Shown: in pieces, positions 1 to 6,039 of the stretch
Position numbering within the stretch: the stretch's first letter is position 1
How the letters are laid out: every line of letters begins with the position of its first letter
IMG/VR virus record: IMGVR_UViG_3300035182_000301
Location: 1 to 25,925 of that record
Source: a virus
Length of the DNA stretch: 25,925 bases
Strand: one strand, 5' to 3'
Notes under the pieces: model-generated
What the model was told of the DNA's origin: nothing
The model's input: only the letters and a program-made list of their open reading frames with translations
Databases searched by the model: none
Made by a program: the position numbers and the translations under genes

Positions 1-198
1 GAAACAAACAAATTGCGTTCCTGCCCGAATTGCGGGAACACGATAAAGCGTGGAGCCAGCGAGAGTTGGCCTCATTATGCCCTAAAAACCGCGTGCTCGA
101 CAAAGTGCGCGGCACTTATCAGGCATGCAAAGGAGCGCGACGCCGAGAACGCAGGACGCGCATTGGAAATGGCAATCAAGAAATGGAGGGTAGCATGA
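1..198 (+). CDS. Small zinc-finger protein, possibly 5'-partial
   Basis: The reading frame is open to the left edge of the window, so the true start may lie outside it; the first internal start is a TTG at 13, giving 61 residues. Counting from that TTG, cysteines occur as CPNC (residues 4 and 7) and, about 20 residues later, as CSTKC (28 and 32). This four-cysteine layout is that of a small zinc ribbon, so a nucleic-acid or protein contact role is likely, but I recognise no specific family. The C-terminus is a basic and acidic helix. The stop codon overlaps the ATG of the next gene (ATGA at 195-198), which suggests co-translation in the early operon. Confidence 0.55.
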   Translation, partial: ETNKLRSCPNCGNTIKRGASESWPHYALKTACSTKCAALIRHAKERDAENAGRALEMAIKKWRVA

Positions 199-431
199 AA
201 ATGAATTGGAACGATTGGTTGCTCGGCGCCGTCGTGGTAGCACTGATATGTTCGGCGCTGGAGATTATCTACCTGGTAGACATATACGCATCTACCGCTG
301 ACTCTGCGGCTCGCGCAGTACACCGCGCAGATGTTGCCGAGCAGGCGCTGGTGGCATGTCTGAACAAACGCCCAATCGTGGGCGACGATAGGACGGTAAC
401 GTTCTGTGAACCAATAACAAACAATCTGTGA
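195..431 (+). CDS. Small membrane protein, one N-terminal helix
   Basis: A 78-residue protein starting at ATG 195, which overlaps the preceding stop and has a GGAGGG ribosome binding site at 186-191. The frame is open further upstream, but only this start has a ribosome binding site. Residues about 8-28 form one hydrophobic helix (LLGAVVVALICSALEIIYLV), followed by an alanine-rich helical stretch and a polar tail with two cysteines. The overall form is that of a small phage inner-membrane protein. I recognise no family and propose no function. It sits between the zinc-finger protein and the AlpA-type regulator in the early operon. Confidence 0.6.
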   Translation: MKMNWNDWLLGAVVVALICSALEIIYLVDIYASTADSAARAVHRADVAEQALVACLNKRPIVGDDRTVTFCEPITNNL

Positions 432-443
432 AGGAAAATGATC

Positions 444-680
444 ATGACAACACAAAAAGACCAAGTCGCAACACAAGCTCGCCACCTTATTAGCCGAAGG
501 GATGTAGTAATGGCTACTCGCATCAGTCGGTCAATGATCTATCTCAAGCTCGACCCCAATTCAAAACAGTACGATCCAGATTTTCCCAAGCCGGTGCAGG
601 TCGGGTTAAGATCGGTTGGCTGGTATTCGGATGAAATCCAGAACTGGATCGACACCCGCCCTCGCGCAAATTCTGCCTAA
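444..680 (+). CDS. AlpA-family DNA-binding regulator
   Basis: The protein carries a helix-turn-helix of the AlpA/excisionase (MerR-like winged helix) type across almost its full length: LISRRDVVMATRISRSMIY, then DFPKPVQVG, then VGWYSDEIQNWIDTRP. The FPKPVQ and W-x3-EI-x-NW-I pattern is diagnostic of AlpA proteins, which are phage or satellite transcriptional activators or excisionase-like factors. I prefer ATG 444 (78 residues) to ATG 438, because the AAGGA at 431-435 is 8 nt from 444 but only 2 nt from 438. The stop codon lies in the loop of a strong inverted repeat (656-690). It may regulate the early operon or an excision step, but no integrase is visible in the window. Confidence 0.85.
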   Translation: MTTQKDQVATQARHLISRRDVVMATRISRSMIYLKLDPNSKQYDPDFPKPVQVGLRSVGWYSDEIQNWIDTRPRANSA

Positions 681-690
681 GCGAGGGCGG
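656..690 (+). promoter_or_regulatory. Perfect 10-bp inverted repeat over a ribosome binding site
   Basis: CCGCCCTCGC (656-665) and GCGAGGGCGG (681-690) are exact reverse complements separated by 15 nt. The loop holds the AlpA stop codon and the right arm holds the purine-rich GAGGGCGG just upstream of ATG 695. No T-tract follows, so it is not a canonical intrinsic terminator. A translational switch that masks the ribosome binding site, or an RNA processing site, fits better; that role is inference. Confidence 0.6.
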
Positions 691-694
691 AATC

Positions 695-871
695 ATGGAC
701 GATCAAGAAGAACGGGATGATGGCGCACTGGAATGGTGGGAACAGGCTGGAAGACATCAGATTGGAGAATGGGAAAATGGAAACAAAAGAACAAACAAAA
801 CAGGAAGGACTGGCGCTACTTCGCGCGCCGTTCCCTCCGAATCAGATCAGCAGTCTACCGAAGCCAACTAA
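695..871 (+). CDS. Small acidic hypothetical protein overlapping the Rad52-like gene
   Basis: A 58-residue ORF starting at ATG 695, a few bases after GAGGGCGG. It begins MDDQEERDDGALEWWEQAGR, is acidic and tryptophan-rich in its first half, and becomes polar and low in complexity in its second half. Its last 95 bases overlap the start of the Rad52-like gene in another frame, and the quality of the second half drops there. It could be a real leader-like protein whose translation feeds the downstream start, or a chance ORF. No family is recognised. Confidence 0.4.
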   Translation: MDDQEERDDGALEWWEQAGRHQIGEWENGNKRTNKTGRTGATSRAVPSESDQQSTEAN

Positions 872-1487
872 GGCACAGACGGACGAAGTAAAGGCTAATT
901 TCAAGTCGGGTATTCGCTGCGTAATTTGCGGTGGGTGGCACCATCCGAAAGTGGTGCACCTGGACTACGTCGGACACGCGGCGCTTACCGACCGTCTGCT
1001 CGATGCAGACCCGTTCTGGACGTGGGAGCCATTGGCAATTGGAAATGATGGGTTGCCAGTCATTGATAAAGATGGCGGGTTGTGGATACGCCTCACAGTC
1101 TGCGGGGTGACACGGTTAGGATACGGAGACGCCCAAGGGAAGACAGGCGGTGACGCGATGAAGGAGCGCATTGGGGACGCGCTTCGGAACGCCGCAATGC
1201 GGTTTGGGGCCGCACTGGATTTGTGGCACAAGGGCGATTTACATGTCGCTACGGATGACGATGACGGGAATGTAGGCGCAAAGGCACCTACAAATAAGGC
1301 TAATCCTGAAAACGAGCGAGCCGCGCTTGCAAAAAAACTCAACGCAGCATCTCGGCGTGGTTCTGTCTCGCTACGTGACGCATGGGAAGCGCTGACTCCA
1401 GCGCAACGGCACGAAATGGCGGACATAAAAGATGATCTGAAATCCGCCGCTGCCATGCAAGACGAAGCGATCGCAACACAGGCTTGA
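777..1487 (+). CDS. Rad52-like single-strand annealing recombinase
   Basis: The protein has the hallmark blocks of a phage Rad52/22-type annealing family: LLRAPFPPNQISSLPKP (residues 14-30), HLDYVGHAALTDRLLDADP with WTWEPLA (61-87), GGLWIRLTVCGVTRLGYGDA (100-119), and KERIGDALRNAAMRFGAALDLW (129-150). Such proteins anneal complementary single strands during phage recombination and replication. Between blocks 1 and 2 lies CVICGGWHH...H (C48, C51, H55, H56, H61), a likely metal site. The C-terminal third is charged and probably flexible, as expected for partner binding. ATG 777 is chosen over an upstream ATG at 717 because GGAGA sits 8 nt before it; this gives 236 residues. It leads the recombination/replication group with Gp157 and the helicase. 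Confidence 0.8.
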   Translation: METKEQTKQEGLALLRAPFPPNQISSLPKPTKAQTDEVKANFKSGIRCVICGGWHHPKVVHLDYVGHAALTDRLLDADPFWTWEPLAIGNDGLPVIDKDGGLWIRLTVCGVTRLGYGDAQGKTGGDAMKERIGDALRNAAMRFGAALDLWHKGDLHVATDDDDGNVGAKAPTNKANPENERAALAKKLNAASRRGSVSLRDAWEALTPAQRHEMADIKDDLKSAAAMQDEAIATQA

Positions 1488-1503
1488 AAAAGGATATTGC
1501 ATC

Positions 1504-2010
1504 ATGAGTATCACTCTGTACGACATAGCAGACAAATACACGCAGGCATTCTACGCGCTGGCCGATTCTGATATCGACAACGAAACCATTGACGATACGC
1601 TGGAAGGACTCGAAGGAGAACTGGTAGAGAAGGGTAAAGCAGTTACCGCTTTCTGCCTCAACCTGGATGCCGAAATCGAGGCGATTATATCGGCAGAAAA
1701 GCGCATTTCCGCCAGGCGCAAAGCAATGGAGAACAAGCGCGACAGGCTAAAGGAATACCTGAAACAGAACATGGCGAGGTGCGGAATCAGCGAGATAAAG
1801 GCAAACGATGGATCGTTTGTTGCGAGGCTGTATATCGGGCGCGATGAGTCTGTTGTGATTGACGACGAATCGGCGATCCCGATGGATTTCAAGAGAGAAA
1901 TACCGGCCAGTTACGAACCGGAAAAAATGCTCATCAAGAAGGCGATAAATGATGGATTGGTGGTGCCTGGTGCGCATATCGATAAGAAAGACAGGCTGGA
2001 GATAAAGTGA
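1504..2010 (+). CDS. Siphovirus Gp157-like protein
   Basis: A 168-residue protein that matches the Gp157 family in layout. The N-terminus is a helical region (MSITLYDIADKYTQAFYAL). A long acidic and then basic coiled coil follows at about 40-90, with EIEAIISAEKRISARRKAMENKRDRLKEYL. The C-terminus is a compact beta domain with YIGRDESVVIDDES and IPMDFKREIPASYEPEKMLIKKAINDG. Gp157 proteins accompany phage annealing proteins and helicases; an early report linked the family to phage resistance in streptococci, but the biochemical role is not settled. It lies 16 bp after the Rad52-like gene, and its stop overlaps the GTG start of the helicase (GTGA), so the two are probably translationally coupled. 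Confidence 0.8.
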   Translation: MSITLYDIADKYTQAFYALADSDIDNETIDDTLEGLEGELVEKGKAVTAFCLNLDAEIEAIISAEKRISARRKAMENKRDRLKEYLKQNMARCGISEIKANDGSFVARLYIGRDESVVIDDESAIPMDFKREIPASYEPEKMLIKKAINDGLVVPGAHIDKKDRLEIK

Positions 2011-3392
2011 GTAACTATGTCGAGTTTCTGAAAGGCAAGACGTCAATGCACATCCAATCTGGCATTGATGTTGAACCTATACATGACGGCTTGTTCCCTC
2101 ATCAACGTGCGATGGTCAAATGGGCGCTTCGCCGTGGTCGTGCGGCAATCTTTGCAGATACCGGACTAGGCAAGACGCGCATGGAGATCAGTTTTGCCGA
2201 TACGTTGCATAAAACGATTGGGCGCAATGCGCTTATTCTGGCTCCATTGGCTGTTGCTTCCCAGACAGTCGAAGAAGGCGAAGCAATGGGCGTCTCCATT
2301 AACCATTGCCGTGATGATAGTGATGTGCGGGATGGCATTAACATCATCAACTATGACAGATTGCATTTGATCGACCCTGACAGGTTCGGCATCGTCATTC
2401 CTGATGAGTCCAGCATAATCAAGCATCAAACCGGCAAGACTTTTGCAACCATGCTGGAAATGTTCAGAAACACGCCATACAAGCTGCCATGCACAGCCAC
2501 GCCTGCGCCGAATGATTGGACTGAACTTGGAACGCATGCGGAATTTCTTGGGGTGCGATCTGCAACAGAAATGCTTGCGGAGTTCTTTGTCCATGATGGA
2601 GGAGACACATCGGAGTGGAGACTGAAAGGACATGCTCGTAAAGAATTCTGGCGATGGGTTGCATCGTGGGGTGCGCTTGTACGATCTCCATCTGATCTTG
2701 GTTTTGATGCAACTGCTTATAATCTTCCTCCTCTCAATGTCCACCAGCACACTGTAAGCAGCGATAGCAAACTTCTGGATGGTCATCTGTTCGCAACTGA
2801 GGCGCAAACGCTGATGGAGCGCAGAGAAGCCAGACGTAAAAGCCTATCTCAGCGAGTTAAGGCTTGCGCCGAGATCGTAAACGCGAATAGGGCACCGTGG
2901 ATAGTCTGGTGTGATTTGAATGCGGAGGGAGACGCATTACGCGCGGCCATTCCTGATGCTGTGGAAATCCGAGGGTCAGATGATTCTGACGCGAAAGAAA
3001 AGCGTCTGATTGATTTCGCGCATGGCAAGATTCGCGTGCTAATCACCAAGCCAAGCATCGCCGGTTTCGGATTGAACTGGCAGCACTGTTGCAATATGGC
3101 ATTCGTCGGGGTGACGGATTCCTATGAGGCATATTATCAAGCGGTCAGAAGATCATGGCGTTTTGGACAGAAGAATGCTGTAAATGTCCATATCTTCGCA
3201 TCCGAGCAGGAGGGGTCTGTGGTAAAAAACTTGGAGCGCAAGGAGAAGGACGCTCGCGCCATGGCCGACGCGCTTTCATCGGAAACGCTCGAAGCCATCA
3301 AAGAGAATATTCTGGGATTCAAACGCGAGACAAACACTTACAACACATCCGCGCAAATTGCGGTTCCTAATTTTCTGAGGATTGCATCATGA
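2007..3392 (+). CDS. SNF2-like DEAD/DEAH-box helicase
   Basis: A 461-residue superfamily 2 helicase with both RecA-like lobes complete. LFPHQ lies at 29-33, Walker A DTGLGKT at 51-57, the Walker B variant DESS at 133-136 (the form seen in phage SNF2-like helicases), and motif III TATPAPN at 163-169. Motif V is at 351-359 (IAGFGLNWQ) and the arginine-finger motif VI, QAVRRSWRFGQ, at 378-388. It should couple ATP hydrolysis to translocation on or remodelling of DNA in phage replication or recombination. The start is GTG 2007, overlapping the Gp157 stop. The stop overlaps the ATG of the methyltransferase, so the three genes form one translational unit. No inactivating change is visible. Confidence 0.92.
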   Translation: MSNYVEFLKGKTSMHIQSGIDVEPIHDGLFPHQRAMVKWALRRGRAAIFADTGLGKTRMEISFADTLHKTIGRNALILAPLAVASQTVEEGEAMGVSINHCRDDSDVRDGINIINYDRLHLIDPDRFGIVIPDESSIIKHQTGKTFATMLEMFRNTPYKLPCTATPAPNDWTELGTHAEFLGVRSATEMLAEFFVHDGGDTSEWRLKGHARKEFWRWVASWGALVRSPSDLGFDATAYNLPPLNVHQHTVSSDSKLLDGHLFATEAQTLMERREARRKSLSQRVKACAEIVNANRAPWIVWCDLNAEGDALRAAIPDAVEIRGSDDSDAKEKRLIDFAHGKIRVLITKPSIAGFGLNWQHCCNMAFVGVTDSYEAYYQAVRRSWRFGQKNAVNVHIFASEQEGSVVKNLERKEKDARAMADALSSETLEAIKENILGFKRETNTYNTSAQIAVPNFLRIAS

Positions 3393-4324
3393 ATGTCATC
3401 AATCAAACAGTAACAGAAGACTATGCGCTGTATCACGGCGATTCGTGTGAGGTAATGAAAGGCTTGCCGGATTCAAGCGTAGATTATTCAATATTCTCGC
3501 CCCCGTTCGCATCGCTTTACACCTATTCAAATTCTACCCGCGATCTCGGAAATTCAAGATCAGATGAAGAATTCTTCGCGCATTTCGACTTCATCATTCA
3601 GGAACTACGCCGGGTAATGAAGCCAGGTCATAACGTCAGCTTCCACTGCATGCTTATGCCCACCAGCAAGGAGCGCGATGGCTACATCGGCCTGAAAGAC
3701 TTTCGCGGTGATCTGATTCGCGCATTTCAGCGTCACGGCTTTATTTACGCCAGCGAGGTCTGCATCTGGAAAGATCCGGTGACGGCGATGCAGCGCACCA
3801 AAGCGCTAGGTTTACTGCATAAGACTATTAGGGGCAACGCAACCATGAGCCGTCAGGGCATCCCTGATTATCTGGTTACGATGCGAGCCCCGGGCGAAAT
3901 CGTCGATAGGGTGCGACACTACAGAGACGAAGCAGAACTGTCCGAAGTCTGCGAGGAAGAAGGGAAGGATTGCGCCACTCAGAGTTTAAACGTATTGCCG
4001 GTTCAGGAATGGCAGCAACTAGCCAGCCCGGTATGGATGGATATTAACCCCAGCGAAACGCTCCAGTATCGCAGCGCAAGGGACAATGAAGATGAGCGTC
4101 ATATATGTCCGTTGCAACTCCAAGTCATCGAGCGCGGCATAAAACTATGGACGAATCCTGGCGATGTGGTTTTTTCACCATTCGGAGGGATTGGTTCCGA
4201 GCCTGTAACTGCTCTACGCATGAAAAGAAAGGCCATCGCAATTGAATTAAAGGACAGTTACTACAAGCAGATGGTGCTGAATGTGCAGGCGGCGATGAAA
4301 GATACCGGAGACCTGTTCGCATGA
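3389..4324 (+). CDS. DNA methyltransferase of the N4/N6 (SPPF) type
   Basis: A 311-residue DNA amino-methyltransferase in the beta arrangement: the catalytic motif IV SPPF is at 37-40, and the AdoMet-binding motif I (FSPFGGIGSE, variant of DPFxGxG) follows near 262-271 with AIELKDSYY after it. SPPY/F is the usual catalytic tetrad of N4-cytosine enzymes, though N6-adenine activity cannot be excluded. The stretch at about 45-210 probably includes the target-recognition part. No restriction nuclease is adjacent, so it looks like an orphan phage methylase that protects phage DNA or marks replicated DNA. It is coupled to the helicase by an ATGA overlap, and its own stop overlaps the next ATG in the same way. 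Confidence 0.9.
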   Translation: MNVINQTVTEDYALYHGDSCEVMKGLPDSSVDYSIFSPPFASLYTYSNSTRDLGNSRSDEEFFAHFDFIIQELRRVMKPGHNVSFHCMLMPTSKERDGYIGLKDFRGDLIRAFQRHGFIYASEVCIWKDPVTAMQRTKALGLLHKTIRGNATMSRQGIPDYLVTMRAPGEIVDRVRHYRDEAELSEVCEEEGKDCATQSLNVLPVQEWQQLASPVWMDINPSETLQYRSARDNEDERHICPLQLQVIERGIKLWTNPGDVVFSPFGGIGSEPVTALRMKRKAIAIELKDSYYKQMVLNVQAAMKDTGDLFA

Positions 4325-4548
4325 GCCAAACGAAAACACATAGCCTTATTGAGTCGGCGACAAATATCTTAATCGGATACACCGTGGCGCTGGTTTCTCA
4401 ATTGGTAATCTTCCCGATGTACGGAATTAACATACCACTATCGGACAATATTGCTATCGGCGCGTGGTTCACTGTTGTTTCGCTGGTTAGGAGCTACGTT
4501 ATCCGGCGATGGTTTAACAAAATCACGGTGTCGGCATTGAAGCATTAA
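4321..4548 (+). CDS. Small two-helix membrane protein (DUF7220-like)
   Basis: A 75-residue protein starting at ATG 4321 within the ATGA overlap with the methyltransferase. It has a conserved-looking N-terminus (SLIESATNILIGYTVALVSQ), then IFPMYGINIPLSDNIAIGAWFTVVSLVRSYVIRRWFN. Two hydrophobic helices are visible at about 13-32 and 45-60, with a basic C-terminal end facing the cytoplasm. This layout is very common among small proteins next to phage methyltransferases and replication genes and I recall it as DUF7220, though I could not check. The function of the family is unknown to me. It closes the run of overlapping early genes. Confidence 0.75.
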   Translation: MSQTKTHSLIESATNILIGYTVALVSQLVIFPMYGINIPLSDNIAIGAWFTVVSLVRSYVIRRWFNKITVSALKH

Positions 4549-4564
4549 GAATTGAGGAAATAAC

Positions 4565-4591
4565 CATGTACCCAAAATACAGTAGTACATG
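4565..4591 (+). repeat. 7-bp inverted repeat, CATGTAC/GTACATG
   Basis: CATGTAC (4565-4571) and GTACATG (4585-4591) are exact reverse complements with a 13-nt AT-rich spacer. Each arm contains an ATG that opens a very short ORF (from 4566, 13 codons; from 4589, 26 codons). A small operator or an RNA hairpin over a start codon are both possible. It lies in the 142-bp gap between two genes. Confidence 0.4.
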
Positions 4592-4669
4592 CGACCTTTG
4601 TTCGTAGGACGCGCCGAGGTGGACGAATACAACCGGATTATGACGCGACGGACGTTTCCGGGACAGTAG
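4566..4669 (+). pseudogene. Very short or broken ORF in the gap after the small membrane gene
   Basis: After a GAGGAA ribosome-binding-like site, ATG 4566 reads MYPKYSSTCDLCS and stops at 4605-4607. A second frame from ATG 4589 reads MRPLFVGRAEVDEYNRIMTR and ends at the TAG at 4667-4669, 26 residues in all. The two pieces abut in different frames and could be the halves of a small CxxC protein broken by a frameshift, or one tiny real protein (4589-4669). Evidence is thin; nothing else is seen in this gap except the inverted repeat. Confidence 0.25.
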
Positions 4670-4690
4670 TGCCCTTAAGGAGAAATTGAA

Positions 4691-4903
4691 ATGAATGAGC
4701 AATGGAACTGGTTGATCGGACGCAAGTTGAGTCTCGGCGAAGTGATTGATGTTTCCGGCGAGTCGGCGACCGTACAGCATGGCGAGGATGAGACATGTAT
4801 CCTGCTGTGCGATCTTCTGAAGGATGATTACGAGGAGCACGACAGAATCGACCGTGGCCTAAACGATGCATTGGACACCGGCGAATGGGTATACCGTCCA
4901 TGA
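4691..4903 (+). CDS. Small acidic hypothetical protein
   Basis: A 70-residue protein with a clear AAGGAG ribosome binding site (4678-4683) ahead of ATG 4691. It begins MNEQWNWLIGRKLSLGEVID, followed by a short beta-rich stretch (VIDVSGESATVQHGEDETCILLCDLL) and a strongly acidic helical end. It has no membrane segment. I recognise no family. Its place at the end of the early operon suggests a small regulatory or host-directed protein, but that is inference from position only. Confidence 0.6.
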   Translation: MNEQWNWLIGRKLSLGEVIDVSGESATVQHGEDETCILLCDLLKDDYEEHDRIDRGLNDALDTGEWVYRP

Positions 4904-4949
4904 CATGAGGCGCATGAGTGTCCTAATGAAATCACACAAGGAGAATGAA

Positions 4950-5045
4950 ATGGACTTCCTGCTCGCGCTACTTTTCTGGTTTCTGGTGTCTATTCCAGTT
5001 GCCTTGTTTCTTGGATGGTTCATCAGTGCCGGAATGCGCGATTAG
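4950..5045 (+). CDS. 31-residue single-helix membrane peptide
   Basis: ATG 4950 follows a strong AAGGAG (4939-4944 region) at good spacing and reads MDFLLALLFWFLVSIPVALF, then LGWFISAGMRD and a TAG. Almost the whole peptide is one hydrophobic helix with an acidic N-terminus and a basic end. An in-frame ATG at 4914 would add 12 residues but has no good ribosome binding site. Many phages encode such peptides late in their early operons; the role is unknown. Its stop overlaps the stop codon of the convergent late operon. Confidence 0.6.
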   Translation: MDFLLALLFWFLVSIPVALFLGWFISAGMRD

Positions 5046-5368
5046 TAATATACGTACTTGTCCAATGCCACTGTTTCGGTAAGCCCTTGTGCGTCCGTCA
5101 TTATCACTTCGTAGTAGTACGTGCCATCAGCTTGTGTTGCCTGAGTCTGCGTTGGGGCGAATGTGACTTGGCCGTTTGTGGCGGGTGCAACGATTGTACC
5201 CGTCAGCGAATACAATAAATTGGTGCCGAGCGAGTCAGGCGCTTTATCGGTGGTGACGGTCATCACGAAGCTGCATCCGGTAATGTCGATCGGCAAGTTT
5301 GTGGACGAACTGATGATTGTCAGCAAGTCTTTGTGGGTGTTTCCCCGGCGGCGTTGGATAATTGACAT
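5042..5368 (-). CDS. Putative virion appendage protein, Ig-like/BppU-like
   Basis: A 108-residue protein and the last gene of the late operon. I chose ATG 5368 over the one at 5392 because AGGGG lies 5 nt before it. It opens with MSIIQRRRGNTHKDLLTI, then alternates beta strands: LPIDITGCSFVMTVTTDK, LLYSLTGTIVAP, GQVTFAPT, GTYYYEVIMTDAQG. This small all-beta domain resembles the N-terminal domain of baseplate upper proteins and similar phage proteins that bind appendages. The opening RRRGxTxKD plus PIDITG pattern recurs in phage appendage proteins. The gene ends in TAA at 5042-5044, directly against the + strand stop. Confidence 0.6.
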   Translation of the reverse strand: MSIIQRRRGNTHKDLLTIISSSTNLPIDITGCSFVMTVTTDKAPDSLGTNLLYSLTGTIVAPATNGQVTFAPTQTQATQADGTYYYEVIMTDAQGLTETVALDKYVYY

Positions 5369-5376
5369 GAGTGCCC

Positions 5377-5652
5377 CTAAATAAATACGCACGAAATGGC
5401 GGTAGATTGTGCATCAGGCGCATAAGCAGCGATAGCGCCGTCACTGGAATAAATGGCGGATATCGAGGTATCGTTGGCTACGGCGACTATCGGATCAGTA
5501 TTTACCGACGCGGAGACAGACGAGTCATTGACTATTCCTACGGCGTCGTGCACTAGAGCACTGCCGCCGCCAAGTCTCGGGTGAGTGAGTAAATCCCAAG
5601 CCGTGCCAGTAGCCAAGCTGGATGCTGCCAGAAGATTAGTCCACGCGCTCAT
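5377..5652 (-). CDS. Small hypothetical virion-associated protein
   Basis: A 91-residue protein starting at ATG 5652, which overlaps the preceding gene's stop as ATGA; the frame is open to 5667 but this start is better. It begins MSAWTNLLAASSLATGTAW and is rich in Ser, Ala, Val and Asp, with a repeating V-x-x-D-x-S-x-S pattern (VNDSSVSASVNTDPIVAVAN, then DTSISAIYSSDGAIAAY). This suggests a beta-structured, surface-exposed protein. No family is recognised. Its context is the appendage cluster at the end of the late operon. Confidence 0.55.
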   Translation of the reverse strand: MSAWTNLLAASSLATGTAWDLLTHPRLGGGSALVHDAVGIVNDSSVSASVNTDPIVAVANDTSISAIYSSDGAIAAYAPDAQSTAISCVFI

Positions 5653-6029
5653 TGTGTGTACGCCCACACCGCTGTGGCAATATCCGCAGGCGTTGCTCCA
5701 CCAGCGCCAATACTGGTAACTGCGTATGCAGCAGATTGTGTGCGTTCAATATATGCACCTGGTACTGGGTTGATTGTACAGTCCAAGTTTCCGCCGCGTA
5801 TAACCCAATTACCTGCCGGAAATTGAAGCGTCCATCCATTGATAAAAGCAACTGCGGGGAACACCGCCCCGCCACCCAGGCTGACTTCTTTATACGTATG
5901 TATTGGTGGGTAGATTATGGCATCCGCCCCGTCCTCGATATCGCGCAGCGCGAGGTGAAACGCCACCATATCCGTAATTGAGGCGTCCGAATGTACTATC
6001 CGGCTCGCAAAGTCTACCGTGAGAGACAT
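5649..6029 (-). CDS. Conserved phage virion appendage protein
   Basis: A 126-residue protein starting at ATG 6029 with a GGGATAGAGG purine run just upstream. Core features are ITDMVAFHLALRDIEDGADA (helix), IYPPIHTYKEVSLGGGAVFP, and INGWTLQFPAGNWVIRGGNL, then a beta region with CTINPVPGAYIERTQSAAYA. I recall very similar proteins next to large structural and tail-fibre genes in other phages, where they are annotated as hypothetical or virion proteins; no function is established to my knowledge. The last part (GGATPADIATAVWAYTQ) resembles short linker motifs in tail proteins. It is tightly packed between neighbours of the same cluster. Confidence 0.6.
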   Translation of the reverse strand: MSLTVDFASRIVHSDASITDMVAFHLALRDIEDGADAIIYPPIHTYKEVSLGGGAVFPAVAFINGWTLQFPAGNWVIRGGNLDCTINPVPGAYIERTQSAAYAVTSIGAGGATPADIATAVWAYTQ

Positions 6030-6039
6030 CCTCTATCCC

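Noticed and set aside
2166-2807. - strand ORF of 213 residues inside the helicase gene
   Set aside because: The + strand helicase is complete with all motifs, and the opposing frame has no plausible pattern.
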